Shown here: positions 49,135 to 62,987 of the stretch, in pieces
Layout: every line of letters begins with the position of its first letter
How positions within the stretch are numbered: the stretch's first letter is position 1
Source of the DNA: Candida dubliniensis CD36
Taxonomy: Eukaryota; Ascomycota; Pichiomycetes; Serinales; Debaryomycetaceae
Assembly (NCBI RefSeq): GCF_000026945.1
Contig: NC_012862.1
Location: 1,356,501 to 1,420,500 of the forward strand
DNA: 64,000 bases
Reading direction: 5' to 3'
Position numbers and translations under genes: made by a program
The notes under the pieces: generated by a model
Seen by the model: only the letters and a program-made list of their open reading frames with translations
Database searches by the model: none
Told to the model about the DNA's origin: nothing

Positions 49135-50093
49135 GAATCTATAAATTGAAATAATAATATTCAACTGTGTTTAGAAAATAACATATATTGTTTCCCCCTA
49201 TCTACGATTACTACTTATTGAATCAATTCCATTGTTCCTTCAAACCCACTCCTATTCATATCTGCAAGAGATACTCCTCATACTAATAATTAGTAGTATT
49301 TTCAATCCCCAAGTCACACCTTTTTTTAAAAATTTCATCTTATTGATTGTATTTTTGTTCTTCCCCTTTTTTTAAACATTTGTTTTGTTTTGTTTTTCTT
49401 TTTAAAAAGAAGAAAAGAACGGAATAATCATATTATATTTGTCATTTATTTATATATATATAACTTTGTTTCCATTATTCCCCTCCGCCTCCTCCTCCAC
49501 GACAACCCCAAAAAATCTTTTTCAACCAACAAATCCCAAAACGAAAATAAAGTTGAAATCAATTAATCGTTTCATATTTTTTTTTTCTTTTTCACTGTCT
49601 AACAAACCAATCCATACCTACTATTTCCAGTCCTTGCCTTGGTTAAGACGTTAATTAACATTCATTTGGTCAACTTATTGGAACCATCGTGACTTCAAGA
49701 ATTCAACTTTCTATCCCGTCATCATAGTCAACCACTAATATAGTTTGGGAACTCATATTGGTTACCATTACACCTTTGGTTATTATCATCACAAAGTCAT
49801 AAAAGAGATACCTCAATTTCATATCCCACCATTTGCCTTCTTTTCTATAACTCGTTGAGTTAACCAAACAACAAACCCATAGTTCCATTATCCAATAAGA
49901 CAAACAAATCAAAACTTACAGACGGACGGAAACAAAACATTCCCTTGTTTACCAATCGGTGAAACTTTCGTTTCAAATTATTTCATTTTTCATTTTTTTT
50001 TTCAATTTTAATTTCTTGATACTTATAATTACTTCATATTTCCATTTCCCTCCCTTGTCTACAAGCCACAATTTTTTTTTACATTCAATAATC
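49135..50093 (+). promoter_or_regulatory. Probable long AUG-free 5' leader of AHR1
   Basis: Line-by-line reading finds no ATG on the plus strand from 49135 to the AHR1 start at 50094, 959 nt. The stretch has about 25 TTG triplets, only about 8% G, and many C/T- and A/C-rich blocks, as in yeast 5' UTRs. Immediately upstream ATGs are common again (49091, 49105, 49132). I infer that most of this stretch is transcribed leader kept free of upstream starts. Long leaders are known for other Candida morphology regulators such as WOR1, EFG1 and UME6. Confidence 0.6.
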
Positions 50094-52010
50094 ATGGCAA
50101 AGAAAAAACTAAATTCTACAATAAAACGAAGTCGAACACGTTCTGGATGTGTTACCTGTCGAGATAGACATATCAAATGTGACGAACAGCAACCTGTGTG
50201 CAAAAACTGTCTCAAATCAAATCGGAAATGTTACCGAGGAATAAGGTTAAACTTTACACAATACACTTTTTACAACCCCGATGAGAATAAACCCAAGCAG
50301 CTGCAACGAAGTCAACAGTCGCAGCATCAAACTCCTCATGCATTTCCCAATCTAGAACCTAATCCAATACGACAGAACCATAGAATATTAGACCAATCGA
50401 TAACTATTGCTTCATTATATGATGACATGAAAAAATATAAGCCATATATACATTTGCATACACCAGAAGATTTAAGAGAATCAGATTTACAATTCCAAGA
50501 AGATACATATAATTCATACGTATCCACATCTGCAATAAATTCACGAGAAAAAAAACTGACTAGAAAAGACCCAGGATTGTCAAATTCATTATCGGTCATT
50601 AATCCAACATTGGAATCTGAGATTAAGCCAAATCCTGGAATATTGAATCAATTAAGTTACCACCCTCCATCAAGTCTTAATCCTGAAGTTTTGTATCCAG
50701 CAACCACAGCAACAACATCAACAACAACCACATCAAGTCCTACTAGTCATCATTTACATCCATACTTTGTCAATCTGGTACCAAACCCACCACTACCACC
50801 ACCACCACTACACCAACACCGCCAAATATTAAATACATCTCAACATCAAGAGATAACATCAGCAGATACTAATCAATTTGACTATTCCCATTTATCATTA
50901 GCACAAGCTACACCCTTACTAATAAAATACGATATCACCACTTATGTGAAGTTAATTGAGACTGAAAAATACTATATGCTATTGGATCTTGCCAATGAGT
51001 TAGATATTTGGAAAAAGATTATACCTTCATTGTGTTTACAAATATCTGAGAATGATTCGTTTCTATTAGATTGTTTAATGAGTTGTGCTCATAACACAAC
51101 TGTCAATCTTTTGGATTTAACTAGTGAACAATTGAATAAATGGGGACAATTAAAAGATTCTCCAGTGATATCAGAACATATTCAACAATTTGAGCACCTA
51201 CTAATAAGTATTGTGTTAATTTTACTTGGATTATATTTGAATATCACTAAAGCTCGTCTAACCGATTATCACAAAGTAATTATTAATAATCAAGCCAAAT
51301 TGTTTTCACATGTTTTGCGCAAGATTCATACATTTATCACTACAAATAAACCCAATTCAGTAGTATTAACGAATGCCATTCAATCGATAACTATACTAAA
51401 GTTTTTCATAGATAAAAATTATGACTTTTCATATGAATTTAAAAACATCCAGAAGGGAAGAGTTGTTGATACACTGGATGAAATCACTTATTCTAATTCA
51501 AATTTATATTCCAACCCGGATTTATCCTATATTTCCACGTTCAATGAATATGAGATCCTGTACTTGAATAATTCGTATCAGAATCTTGTTTACGTTGATC
51601 AAAATAATAGTAATAATAATATGGTACCTAGTGAATCTCAAGTATACAAAGATCTATTATGGTATTTGATCAAAGTCGATTTTATTATTAATTATCCAGA
51701 GGCTGCCCCCAATTTGGTTCTTGACCCTAATTTTGTCTATCAACACATTGAACATTCAGCAAATGATTCGGGTTTACACAATAGCTTAAATTATTTGCAC
51801 CCACGAGTATATGCAAAAAATTTCTTGAGAGAATTTATTATTAAATTATTAAGTATGGGCAACAATACTGTTCTTGAATCTTCTAATGATCGAATAAATA
51901 TATTATTCAACCACATTGATCAAAGTTTTATGGACTCAGAACTAAAATCACAACTTCATCATTGCTTTACTTGGACTATGCGATACATTCACCCAGTAAG
52001 GAATCAATAA
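50094..52010 (+). CDS. AHR1: Adhesion and hyphal regulator Ahr1 (Zn2Cys6)
   Basis: A 638-aa zinc-cluster regulator (also ZCF37). In C. albicans Ahr1 works with Mcm1 to control adhesion, biofilm, hyphal and white-opaque genes. The frame remains open to a GTG at 49959, but the first ATG is 50094 (MAKKKLNST). The cluster lies at the very N-terminus with Cys19, 22, 29, 36, 39 and 46 in [15 protein letters not shown] context, the short type with six residues between the last two Cys. Then follow Gln/Asn/Pro/Thr-rich disordered sequence (75-275) and a helical C-terminal domain (about 280-638) without a clear fungal_trans signature. It is not a close paralogue of the MRR1 cluster. CAM1, MNN9 and NOG1 follow in the order known from C. 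albicans. Confidence 0.92.
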   Translation: MAKKKLNSTIKRSRTRSGCVTCRDRHIKCDEQQPVCKNCLKSNRKCYRGIRLNFTQYTFYNPDENKPKQLQRSQQSQHQTPHAFPNLEPNPIRQNHRILDQSITIASLYDDMKKYKPYIHLHTPEDLRESDLQFQEDTYNSYVSTSAINSREKKLTRKDPGLSNSLSVINPTLESEIKPNPGILNQLSYHPPSSLNPEVLYPATTATTSTTTTSSPTSHHLHPYFVNLVPNPPLPPPPLHQHRQILNTSQHQEITSADTNQFDYSHLSLAQATPLLIKYDITTYVKLIETEKYYMLLDLANELDIWKKIIPSLCLQISENDSFLLDCLMSCAHNTTVNLLDLTSEQLNKWGQLKDSPVISEHIQQFEHLLISIVLILLGLYLNITKARLTDYHKVIINNQAKLFSHVLRKIHTFITTNKPNSVVLTNAIQSITILKFFIDKNYDFSYEFKNIQKGRVVDTLDEITYSNSNLYSNPDLSYISTFNEYEILYLNNSYQNLVYVDQNNSNNNMVPSESQVYKDLLWYLIKVDFIINYPEAAPNLVLDPNFVYQHIEHSANDSGLHNSLNYLHPRVYAKNFLREFIIKLLSMGNNTVLESSNDRINILFNHIDQSFMDSELKSQLHHCFTWTMRYIHPVRNQ

Positions 52011-52021
52011 ACTCACATTTG

Positions 52022-52052
<31 letters not shown>

Positions 52053-54308
52053 TTCATTGAGAGTGGGGATATATTTCCACACCTTAAGATATAACATGTA
52101 TTTTATTACCTTTAGTTTTAACATTGTGGGTTTAAATTAACTTTGTTTTTTCTTTTGGTTTTGTGACTTTTTGCATTGTTATTTTTTTTTTTTTTCCTGG
52201 AAAGAAAGTTCTTTGAGTTAGTTTGATATTTGACACAATACTAGTAAGGATTAGTATGGATCGGTTTTATCGAAGATTTAATTTGTGATAATAGAAATAA
52301 AAGAAAGGGTATATAAAGACAATTAACATAAATTGAATAGGTTTCTTAACTTTTTGGTGAAATATAGAAAAGAATCAGGATCATCAATACACAAAATAAA
52401 CACGACAATATATTAAAAAAAAATGAATAATTGCACAACAACAACAACAATAGGACATTCATAGAATATTATGGCAGGTTTTGCCGAAACATGTATAGTA
52501 TTTTATTTAAAGAGATGATAGGTTATAACCATAAAGAAATATCACGTTAACTTCAGAACCAATTAAAATAAGTCTATATTATATTATGTTTATGTGTTTA
52601 TACAAATATATAATTTTCACTATTGGTATTATAAAATGAGCTTCCTGTCAACAATAAATGCAGCTACAACCCCTTAACCGGATTTATTATTATTGCACCA
52701 ACAATGGATTTCTCACATTCAAGCAGCAGCGTGGGAGACAAAAAAAAAAATAGCAATTACCCCTTAAGATTTCTGTATTGTTCTTTTATTTTTGCAATCT
52801 ACATACATTTGTCACTTTATTAATTAAAGTTTTAACTATTCGTTATGGACAAAGGGTATATGTATCATAGTTTTTTATTGTCCTTGATACTATCATTTGT
52901 ATCATCTTCATGAAGAGGTTCCAATGTTACTGTTACAAGAACTTACGATCTTCCTTTTTTTCTTTTTTTTATTTTTTTATTTTTTTTTTGTTTTACAAAT
53001 AAGTTGATTTACATAAACTCATGTAGGATTTGAAGAATTCATTTAAGGTTAACTTTTTTTTTTTTTTATCCATACTAAACTATAATCCAAACATTATTTT
53101 TACTTGTTATTGTTCAACCAAAAACAAAAAACCAATCAAAACTTAAAAATATAAGACTAACTTTAAAAGTATTGACTCTTCCCCTGCTATTACTGACAAA
53201 ACAACGAATAATGACAATAAGTTAAATTAGTAAATTATCATCGTAATATCCATAATCATTAGCTGTGGTAGGTTGTATTTCCAACTACTATCAAAACTAC
53301 TTTCGTATTTTCGTTTATTATTTACGACCCTGTTATGCATATATGAACATTCAAGTAAATACACAAAACAATAACATCTACTACATTGCGGCATAGCATA
53401 TTATTATACACTATTGTTATTGTTAGTTTTCATACTTCTGAAAGTATAACCGATCAAGAAAAGATACAACACCTGTACATTAACTAACCAAACAAAATAT
53501 CACAACCACAGCTATTCCTACTATTAGTGATTGATATATGCATTAAAACTAATATCAAAGTCAAACCATATGTGTAACTAAACCAACTCAAAAAAAGGAC
53601 TTTGTTCTTGATACATGGAATAGAGGATCAACACAAAAAGTATTATTGACAACTAGCTAAAACAAAAAAATGCAGGTTCTGATAAGGTGGTGTTCTTTCT
53701 GATCAATAGAAGTTACCCCCACAAGGTAAGACTACATGTTAGAAAAAGAGTTTACTATTCGTTTGTTGATACGTTTGACACCTAGATTGCAAACAGGTTT
53801 TCTTATACTCCAAGAAATGACAACTTTAGGGGATGCTTCCGTTTAATAATTTAGTATACAAATGAAATATGAGAAACCTTGGGGTTGCTTGGTACCTTCT
53901 CGAAATGTTATAGGTGTTTCTATTCATGGTTTCTAGCCAAGAACAATACCTTTGTAACACTTTAGATACAAGTTTATCATACATGTGCACTTTTTATTTT
54001 CTGTATTATGAATTATTTAAGTAACCTAAGCCTAATCTAACAAAGACAGATTTTTGCATTTCATCTGGCAATGGTGGTGGTGGAGGTTGACATTTTCTTC
54101 ACAAGTCTTTCAGCCCTAACAAAATTGCGAAAATATAACTTCCAGTTTAGCCATACTTACACTACCTTTAACTTATTTTCAATGCCACACCTTCAATGAA
54201 CAGCGAAAGAAAAAAAAAATTTTCAACACACATCCCATAAAGCATTCCCAGTTTTTCCTTTTTGCATATATATAGTCAATTGTTTCTTTTCATTAAAACA
54301 TTTTAGCC
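52011..54308. other. Intergenic region AHR1 - CAM1
   Basis: 2.3 kb with no gene. It begins with an (AT)14 microsatellite (52025-52052) and contains several T-runs (52181-52195, 52958-52990, 53052-53067). A TTAAAGTTT sequence at 52824-52832 resembles the published Wor1 motif as I remember it. TATATATA at 54267-54274 lies 35 nt from the CAM1 ATG and may be its TATA region, implying a very short leader. ATGs are frequent on the plus strand here, unlike 49135-50093. Confidence 0.5.
52025..52052. repeat. (AT)14 microsatellite
   Basis: Fourteen AT units starting 15 nt after the AHR1 stop codon. TA-rich elements in this position often act as 3'-end processing efficiency signals in yeast. Confidence 0.8.
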
Positions 54309-55774
54309 ATGTCACAAGGTACTTTATATGTTACTCAACAAATCAGAAGCTTACCACCAAAAGCATTGGTTAAGCACTTCAAATTAGATATCAAACTTTC
54401 TGATAAAGATGAAGCTTTCAACAAAGCTTTCCCATTGAACAAAATTCCCGCTTTCATTGGACCAAAAGGTTTCAAATTGACTGAAGTCATTGCCGTTTGT
54501 CTTTACTGTATGTATAATTCAATATATCTTTGTGTGTGTGTGTGTGTGTGCGTTGAGTTTTCTACGAGGATGAGAAAATTTTATCAATATTAATACAGTT
54601 ATCCCTGTCTTAATAAATCATGTCGAGATTCAATAATCTGAAGTTTTATACCAGAATAAACTCAAAACAACAACGCTGGTGTCAATTTTAAGTGGCATTT
54701 TACTAACAGCAATTGCCATTTTTTTTTCAATTAGTAATTAACTTGGCTGATCCAAAATCCAAATTATTGGGTAAAAATGCCGTTGAATATTCTCAAATTT
54801 TGAGATGGCTTTCATTTGCTAACACCGAGTTGTTGCCAACTGAAGCTAGAGTTTTTCAACCATTGAATGGATCTGTTCCATACAATAAAAAGCAAGTTGA
54901 TGACAATTCTGCTTATTTGGCTAAAGTCGTTGACATTTTTGAAAAAAGATTAGCTGATTTCACTTATTTAGTTGGTGAACGTCTTACTTTTGCTGATATT
55001 TTTGCTGCTTCTCTTTTTGTTAGAGGATTTGATTTCTTATTCGGTAAAGAATGGAGAAAACAACACCCCAACACCACCAGATGGTTCAAAACTATTATTG
55101 CCACTCCAATCTTGGCTGAATTCCTCGGTGATTACAATTTTATCGAAAAACCAATTGAGTACGTTCCTCCAAAGAAGGAAAAGAAGAAGGATGCTGCTCC
55201 AAAGAAAGAAGCTGCTGCTGCTGCTCCAAAAAAGAAGGAAGCTATTCCAGCCGCTTCTGAAGAACCTGCCCCAGCTCCAAAACCAAAACATCCATTGGAA
55301 GCTTTGGGTAAACCAAAAAATCCATTAGATGAATGGAAGAGAACTTATTCTAATGAAGAAACTAGAGAAGTTGCCATTCCATGGTTCTGGAAAAACCAAT
55401 ATGATCCAGAAGAATGGTCATTATGGAAAGTTGATTACAAATATAATGATGAATTGACTTTAACTTTTATGTCCAACAACTTGGTTGGTGGATTCTTTAA
55501 CAGATTATCTGCTTCCACTAAATATATGTTTGGTTGTATGGTTGTTTATGGTGAAAACAACAATAATGGTATCACTGGTGCCTTCTTGGTTAGAGGTCAA
55601 GATTATGTTCCAGCTTTCGATGTTGCCCCAGATTGGGAATCTTACGAATTCACCAAATTGGATGCTTCTAATGAAGACGATAAGAAATTCATCAACAACA
55701 TGTTTGCTTGGGATGAACCAGTTGTTGTCAATGGTGAAAAGAGAGAAATTGCCGATGGTAAAGTTTTCAAATAA
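54309..55774 (+). CDS. CAM1: Translation elongation factor eEF1B-gamma (spliced)
   Basis: Two exons, 54309-54507 and 54735-55774, encode a 412-aa eEF1B-gamma. Joining them turns ...VCLY into the family sequence ..LINLADPKSK at the junction, restoring the GST-like fold. The N-terminus (MSQGTLYVTQQIRS) through about residue 200 is the GST-like domain (GERLTFADIF, NTTRWFKTI). A Lys/Ala/Pro-rich hinge spans about 205-255, with KKEAAAAAPKKKEA. The C-terminal EF1G domain starts near 255 (NPLDEWKRTYSNEETR; PWFWKNQYDPEEWSLW) and ends VNGEKREIADGKVFK. Codon choice is strongly biased (TTG, GGT, AGA), as in highly expressed genes. It supports recycling of eEF1A-GDP as part of eEF1B. Confidence 0.95.
54508..54734 (+). 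other. CAM1 intron
   Basis: A 227-nt phase-1 intron. The donor is GTATGT at 54508-54513, the branch site TACTAAC at 54701-54707 and the acceptor TAG at 54732-54734 after a T-rich tract. All three are textbook yeast signals. A (TG)10 microsatellite lies at 54531-54550. The branch-to-acceptor distance is about 27 nt. Confidence 0.95.
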
Positions 55775-57470
<1,696 letters not shown>

Positions 57471-57870
57471 AAACTTATGGAAGACGATTAAAGAGAAATA
57501 AATTTAAAAAAAGTTAAAAAAAAAAAAAAAACAACATCAAATAGTATCTTAGATTTTGTAGCATAGTCATATCTTCATTCCAATATAAATTTATATTTTG
57601 AAAGAATTGGGTGATGGTATTTTTCCATGAAATATAAAGAGTGTATAGAGTTAGGTGGGTGATATAGGAGGAAGAATCAGCTTCTCCTTCTTGTAGGCAT
57701 CGCTCTTTAAAGACACAAAATATTAAAGACAGCAGGAAAAAAAAAAAAAAAAAATACAGAGAGAGAGAAAAGAAAAAAAAAAATTTAATCTCATCTCCTC
57801 TAATTTTCTTTTTAAAGAAAGATTTCATAGTATTATCATTTACCATTATCTACAATAATAACAATCAGAA
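57471..57870. other. Intergenic region MNN9 - NOG1
   Basis: 400 nt with A-runs (57516-57531, 57737-57754, 57773-57783). CTCATC at 57790-57795 (reverse complement of the PAC core GATGAG), directly next to AAATTT, lies 75 nt upstream of the NOG1 ATG and resembles the PAC/RRPE promoter pair of ribosome-biogenesis genes. Confidence 0.5.
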
Positions 57871-59793
57871 ATGCAACTTTCATGGAAGGATATACCACCG
57901 GTACCTACATCTAACGATATGTTAGATATAGTGTTGAACCGTACTCAAAGAAAAACCCCTACTGTTATAAGACCTGGGTTTAAAATCACTCGTATTCGTG
58001 CTTTTTATATGAGAAAAGTTAAATTCACTGCTGAAGGATTCACTGAAAAATTCACCGATTTATTACTGGGGTTCCCCAATATTAATGATGTTCATCCATT
58101 TCATCGTGATTTAATGGATACTTTATATGAAAAAAATCATTATAAAGTCTCGTTAGCTGCTGTTTCTAAAGCGAAAACTTTAATTGAACAAGTTTCAAGA
58201 GATTATAATCGATTATTGAAATTTGGTCAATCGTTATATCAATGTAAGCAATTAAAACGTGCTGCTTTAGGTAGAATGGCTACTATTGTGAAAAAATTGA
58301 AAGATCCATTTGTTTATTTAGAACAAGTCAGACAACATTTAGGAAGATTACCAAGTATTGATCCAAATACTAGAACTTTATTGATTTGTGGATATCCTAA
58401 TGTTGGTAAATCGTCATTTTTAAAGTGTATCACTAAAGCCGATGTTGAAGTTCAACCTTATGCTTTCACTACTAAATCATTATATGTGGGACATTTTGAT
58501 TATAAATATTTACGATTCCAAGCCATTGATACGCCGGGTATTTTGGATCGTCCTACTGAAGAAATGAACAATATTGAAATGCAATCTATTTATGCAATTG
58601 CTCATTTAAGATCATGTGTGTTGTATTTTATGGATCTTTCTGAACAATGTGGATTTTCTATTGAAGCCCAAGTGAAATTATTTCATTCCATCAAACCATT
58701 ATTTGCCAACAAATCAGTTATGGTGGTGATGAATAAATCCGATATCATTCAAGCCGAAGATTTGTCAGAAGAAAAGCAAGAATTATTAAAGACCTTAACT
58801 ACAGTTCCAGGGGTTGAAATCATGCATGCTTCTTGCCATGAAGAAGAGAACGTTATGCAAGTTCGTAATCAAGCTTGTGAAAAATTATTAACCGCCAGAA
58901 TTGAACAAAAATTGAAAGGTACTGCTAGAGTCAATAATGTTTTGAATAAGATTCATGTTGCTAAACCTCAACAACGTGATGATGTGGAAAGATTGCCATA
59001 TATTCCTGATGCTGTTAAACAGTTGACCAAATATGATAGTAATGATCCTAACAGAAGACAATTAGCCAGAGATATTGAAGCAGAAAATGGTGGTGCTGGT
59101 GTTTTCAACATCAATTTGAAAGACAAGTATCTTTTGGAAGATGAAGAATGGAAAAATGATGTTATGCCAGAAATGTTGGATGGTAAGAATGTTTATGATT
59201 ACTTGGATCCAGATATTGCTGCTAAATTACAAGCTTTGGAAGAAGAAGAAGAAAGATTGGAACAAGAAGGATTTTACGATTCTGATTCTGATATTGAAGA
59301 TGAAGACGCTGAAGAGATTAGAGAAAAGGCTGAATGGATAAGAAATAAACAGAAAACAATGATTATTGAAGGAAGAAATAGAAAATCTTTGAAAAACAAA
59401 GCTATAATGCCAAGAGATCAAATAAAGAAAACATTTGGTGATATGGAAAAGCATATGTATAATATTGGTCATGATACTGACAAGTTGAGAGAAACCGTGG
59501 GTAAGAAATCTTCTGGTAAAGGTATGTCAGGAGTTGAAATCTTGAAAAGAAGTCAAGGTATTAAAGCTAGTAAATTGGCTAAAAAGAAAGCTGCTGCTAA
59601 TCAATCTGACCGTCTTAATGATGGTTTGAACGATGGTGCTTTGAGATCTCAAGCTGAAAGATTGGCTAAAATACAGAGAAGAGAAAGAAATAGAATGGCA
59701 AGACAAGGGGAAGGTGATCGTCATTCAACTGCTGCTTTACCTAAGCATTTGTTCAGTGGTAAAAGAGGTATTGGTTCTACCGATAGACGTTGA
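57871..59793 (+). CDS. NOG1: Nucleolar GTPase Nog1 (60S ribosome biogenesis)
   Basis: A 640-aa OBG/Nog1-family GTPase needed for late nucleolar and nuclear steps of 60S subunit assembly. The N-terminal Nog1 helical bundle (1-165) includes [20 protein letters not shown]. The GTPase core has G1 GYPNVGKSS (174-182), G3 DTPG (220-223) and G4 NKSD (288-291). The C-terminal third is highly charged and basic, fitting insertion along the 60S peptide tunnel. Length and sequence follow yeast Nog1 closely. CTG at residue 66 falls at a variable position. The ATG at 57871 is the first in frame. Confidence 0.96.
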   Translation: MQLSWKDIPPVPTSNDMLDIVLNRTQRKTPTVIRPGFKITRIRAFYMRKVKFTAEGFTEKFTDLLLGFPNINDVHPFHRDLMDTLYEKNHYKVSLAAVSKAKTLIEQVSRDYNRLLKFGQSLYQCKQLKRAALGRMATIVKKLKDPFVYLEQVRQHLGRLPSIDPNTRTLLICGYPNVGKSSFLKCITKADVEVQPYAFTTKSLYVGHFDYKYLRFQAIDTPGILDRPTEEMNNIEMQSIYAIAHLRSCVLYFMDLSEQCGFSIEAQVKLFHSIKPLFANKSVMVVMNKSDIIQAEDLSEEKQELLKTLTTVPGVEIMHASCHEEENVMQVRNQACEKLLTARIEQKLKGTARVNNVLNKIHVAKPQQRDDVERLPYIPDAVKQLTKYDSNDPNRRQLARDIEAENGGAGVFNINLKDKYLLEDEEWKNDVMPEMLDGKNVYDYLDPDIAAKLQALEEEEERLEQEGFYDSDSDIEDEDAEEIREKAEWIRNKQKTMIIEGRNRKSLKNKAIMPRDQIKKTFGDMEKHMYNIGHDTDKLRETVGKKSSGKGMSGVEILKRSQGIKASKLAKKKAAANQSDRLNDGLNDGALRSQAERLAKIQRRERNRMARQGEGDRHSTAALPKHLFSGKRGIGSTDRR

Positions 59794-61314
59794 TGAAGGG
59801 AGACTTGATGAATATTTGATTTTCCTGTTGTTCGTTATCTTTTTTTTAAAAAAAATTTATACATTTGTTTATTTCTAAATAGCAGATATTGTGTACATTA
59901 GTATAGTTAATTTAAATTATTAACAGTAATTAATAGTTTCATGTATTCTTATTTGGTGTATGTTGGGACACCTAATTCAAAACTTCCTTTTCTTTTCTTC
60001 ATTCCTGCAATTAGCAATTATAAATATTCGAGATTCTCTTTTGAAATTAGAATAACACGTTACAGACACCAATGTTTATGAATATGATTGTAGATAGTTA
60101 AGAAGAGAAATACGTAAAAAGAACCATTACACACGTAATGAATAGAAATAGGTTTCTTTGAGGTATTAAATCCAATGTAAGCAGTTGAATAGTCAGCTTA
60201 TTGTGCCTGATATTATTACTCCACAGTTTCTTGACACCTTTGTCTTGCCACTCTTGCTAGATAAATAAGGTTTATCATTCATAACATTTTCTAAGATTGG
60301 ATTAGACAGGGGGAGGGGGAGAGAGAAGGGGGAGAGAAAAGACTATTTTGGTTTTACTTTTTGTATTTGAATTCGTGTGTGTTCTTATCTTTATTTTGGT
60401 TTTTCGAGATCCTTCTTTCCAATCCACTAAACAGAGGAAGATAGTTGCACATCTTATCCAACGTCTAATCGCTTTAGAAAGCTATTTAATCTGACAGTAA
60501 AGTGTGCCAAATGTACAGACAAATCAATGCATCAATGCTATTTTAAGCACACCTTAATCCTGTAACTTACGCACATATAGAAAAATAATTAAACTTGAAC
60601 AATAGAAATCAATTTCAATTGTATTCCAGTAAACCTTCCATAGTGATTGATTGGTCGACACTGGCAATTCTGCATATAGAAGAATGGGAAATTGTGGGTA
60701 ATTCTTACAAGGCAACTTCTTCTCTTGCTATTGTTAGTCATTTATTATGAATCCACACTTTATGTGGAAATCTGACAGTTGCGAAAAATACTTTTGTCAA
60801 TTTGTCTTTATCTTTCTTTTTGTATCATCTTGATATTGTGTTGGTGTGTGTATGTGTGTGCGTGTGTGTGGTTCCCCCCCCCCCCCCCCTTCCTCCTCTT
60901 CTTCTCCTTATCTTTTAAACTATGTACATTACTTGACAAAGGTTTAAATTCTTTAACAATCTTTATCCACATATATAACAGTATATACGTTTTTCATGTA
61001 ACAGTCACCTCTCTTTATCTATTATATATTTATTCCCACAAATCTCTTTCCATATTTTTTGTTTTTAGGTGTTTTTCTTTTCACTTCATTTTACCTACAC
61101 AATTCCCCTTCATTCAAGTATTATTATTCGTTTTGACTCTTTATTATATTTGTTTTAAATATTAATTGGCTTGGATTTGTTTGAAAGTACTTGCACAATA
61201 TCCACATTCGTATATTACCCAAGAAGACTTGATTTGTTCTTATCTACTACTTGCAGATTCAGGCTTATCTAAATTTACACCAACGTCACCTACTTCATTT
61301 TTCTTATCTATTCT
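59794..61314. other. Intergenic region NOG1 - CCCH gene
   Basis: 1.5 kb without a credible gene. It contains a G/A-rich patch (60309-60340), a perfect small hairpin (TCCACA/TGTGGA, 60752-60768), an interrupted TG repeat followed by C15 (60844-60888), and a pyrimidine-rich final 315 nt without any ATG (from 60999), probably the CCCH gene leader. Confidence 0.5.
60844..60888. repeat. TG microsatellite followed by C15
   Basis: An imperfect (TG)n stretch (60844-60870) is followed after two T residues by fifteen C residues (60874-60888), about 430 nt upstream of the CCCH gene. Confidence 0.8.
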
Positions 61315-62832
61315 ATGATGGGTATCATTCGTTTGGTATCTGATAATGATACCGTCAATGAACAAGATTATTCACATAGTCATGATGAGGGAGATCAGTA
61401 TGTTATCCCATCACAAAATTACCAAAGATCGAATCAACGACAACAAAAGCAATATCAACAGTCCTCTGCCACATATTTTTCTAACTATCCCGCATCCGAA
61501 AAGAAGTATTTGCAGAATAACAGTACAAATCAAGGACAACGTGCAACTCGAGCCACGCCAGATTTCTTGCTAAATCAAGTTTCATTGCCACCAAATACAG
61601 GACCACCAGGAACAGTAGCAGTCACGAATGGTTCAAACTCGAGCAACAATAAGAATTTAAGCCATGTCCCATGCAAGTTTTACAGACAAGGAGTTTGTCA
61701 AGCTGGCAACTCGTGTCCTTTCAGTCACAACTTGGATGGAGCTTTAGGTGCTGATAAATTGCCGTGTAAATACTTTCAAAAAGGTAACTGCAAATTTGGG
61801 TTGAAATGTGCATTAGCTCACTTTCTTCCAGATGGAACACGAGTGAATTCAAAAGGTTTCTTACAATTGAATGGTAATGGAAAACTGAATAACCATCGAA
61901 ATTCTTTTGGTTCCTATGGTACCTCTTCATACCCAAATGATTTTTCACCTCCGGAATATGAAAAATCATTCGTGGGTGCAAACAATGGCGGGTTTGAATC
62001 ATCTCCCTCGAATGCTGTTTTTGCAACACAAAACAATCAAACAGCTAGTTTTATAAACATTGGAAATGGCTCTTCTCCTCTGTTGCTGCGGCAATATCAG
62101 CAGCCGATATCATTATCCCTGGTTCCACAAGAGAGCCTTAATCAGTCGCGTTCATTCAATAGAAGCAACAGCTTACAACATATCCCTCAACCAGCCAATA
62201 CCCCTTCTTCTCCATATACTCAACAGCCAAAAATTCTGCATCAAAGACTGCTTCTGATGCAACATCAACCCAGTATATTTTTGGCATCAAATTCTTTCAA
62301 TAATGGATTCTCAAGTGCTTCTAATGGGTTTAGCTTTAGATCGAACCAGCCTCTCGGAAGGTCAAATTCAATTAGTTTGAGTATTAATAACAATGAAGAT
62401 GAAACTATTCCAGGTCAATATTTCACTCCTAATACTAATGTCCAAGTATCTCCTCAAGAAACCCATTCTGCAACAACACCAACCTCACGATTCTCCTTCA
62501 ATTCAAGGCTTTCAGCCCAACAGTTTATTCAACATCATCATCTCCACCAACAGCAACAACCACAACAAAACTTTGGGTATTATTATACGGAATCCAGTAG
62601 TTCTGCTATAGTAGATGATGATGAATATCCCACCACTAAAAACGATGTCATGTTTGAAGAGGATTTTATACCTGGTTCCCTTAGTGATGTTATACTCACA
62701 CCGCAGGAATTAAAACGTCGTGACTCCAGATCTCAAAGTGGTAATTTAAATGTACGTCCTAATTTGAACAGTTTATTTGAATCAGAGACACAAGCTACAC
62801 ATGATAATGGTAATGTATTTTTAATGGATTGA
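61315..62832 (+). CDS. Tandem CCCH zinc-finger protein, Lee1-like
   Basis: A 505-aa protein with two adjacent CCCH fingers: Cys120-X7-Cys128-X5-Cys134-X3-His138 (CKFYRQGVCQAG...) and Cys151-X7-Cys159-X5-Cys165-X3-His169 (CKYFQKGNCKFG...). The pair resembles yeast Lee1 and makin-type RNA-binding fingers. The rest is disordered: Gln/Ser/Asn-rich before the fingers and throughout 180-440, with a Gln/His-rich stretch near 410. It ends in an acidic segment. RNA binding is the likely activity; the target is unknown. Two consecutive ATGs open the frame, and either may serve. It is convergent with MBA1. Confidence 0.75.
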   Translation: MMGIIRLVSDNDTVNEQDYSHSHDEGDQYVIPSQNYQRSNQRQQKQYQQSSATYFSNYPASEKKYLQNNSTNQGQRATRATPDFLLNQVSLPPNTGPPGTVAVTNGSNSSNNKNLSHVPCKFYRQGVCQAGNSCPFSHNLDGALGADKLPCKYFQKGNCKFGLKCALAHFLPDGTRVNSKGFLQLNGNGKLNNHRNSFGSYGTSSYPNDFSPPEYEKSFVGANNGGFESSPSNAVFATQNNQTASFINIGNGSSPLLLRQYQQPISLSLVPQESLNQSRSFNRSNSLQHIPQPANTPSSPYTQQPKILHQRLLLMQHQPSIFLASNSFNNGFSSASNGFSFRSNQPLGRSNSISLSINNNEDETIPGQYFTPNTNVQVSPQETHSATTPTSRFSFNSRLSAQQFIQHHHLHQQQQPQQNFGYYYTESSSSAIVDDDEYPTTKNDVMFEEDFIPGSLSDVILTPQELKRRDSRSQSGNLNVRPNLNSLFESETQATHDNGNVFLMD

Positions 62833-62987
62833 AAAAAAAAAAAAAAAAAAAAATAAGGAAAGGGTTCTATGTATCAAAAGTAAAATAAAAATAATAAAAC
62901 GCGAGATAGAATTGGTGTATTTTTATACAGGTTATATAAATACGTCTTTTTAAAAATTAAATATATATACGTATACTTAAACAGATT

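Noticed and set aside
60752..60768. Small hairpin TCCACA/TGTGGA as a terminator or RNA element
   Set aside because: A 6-bp stem is expected by chance and lies far from any 3' end.
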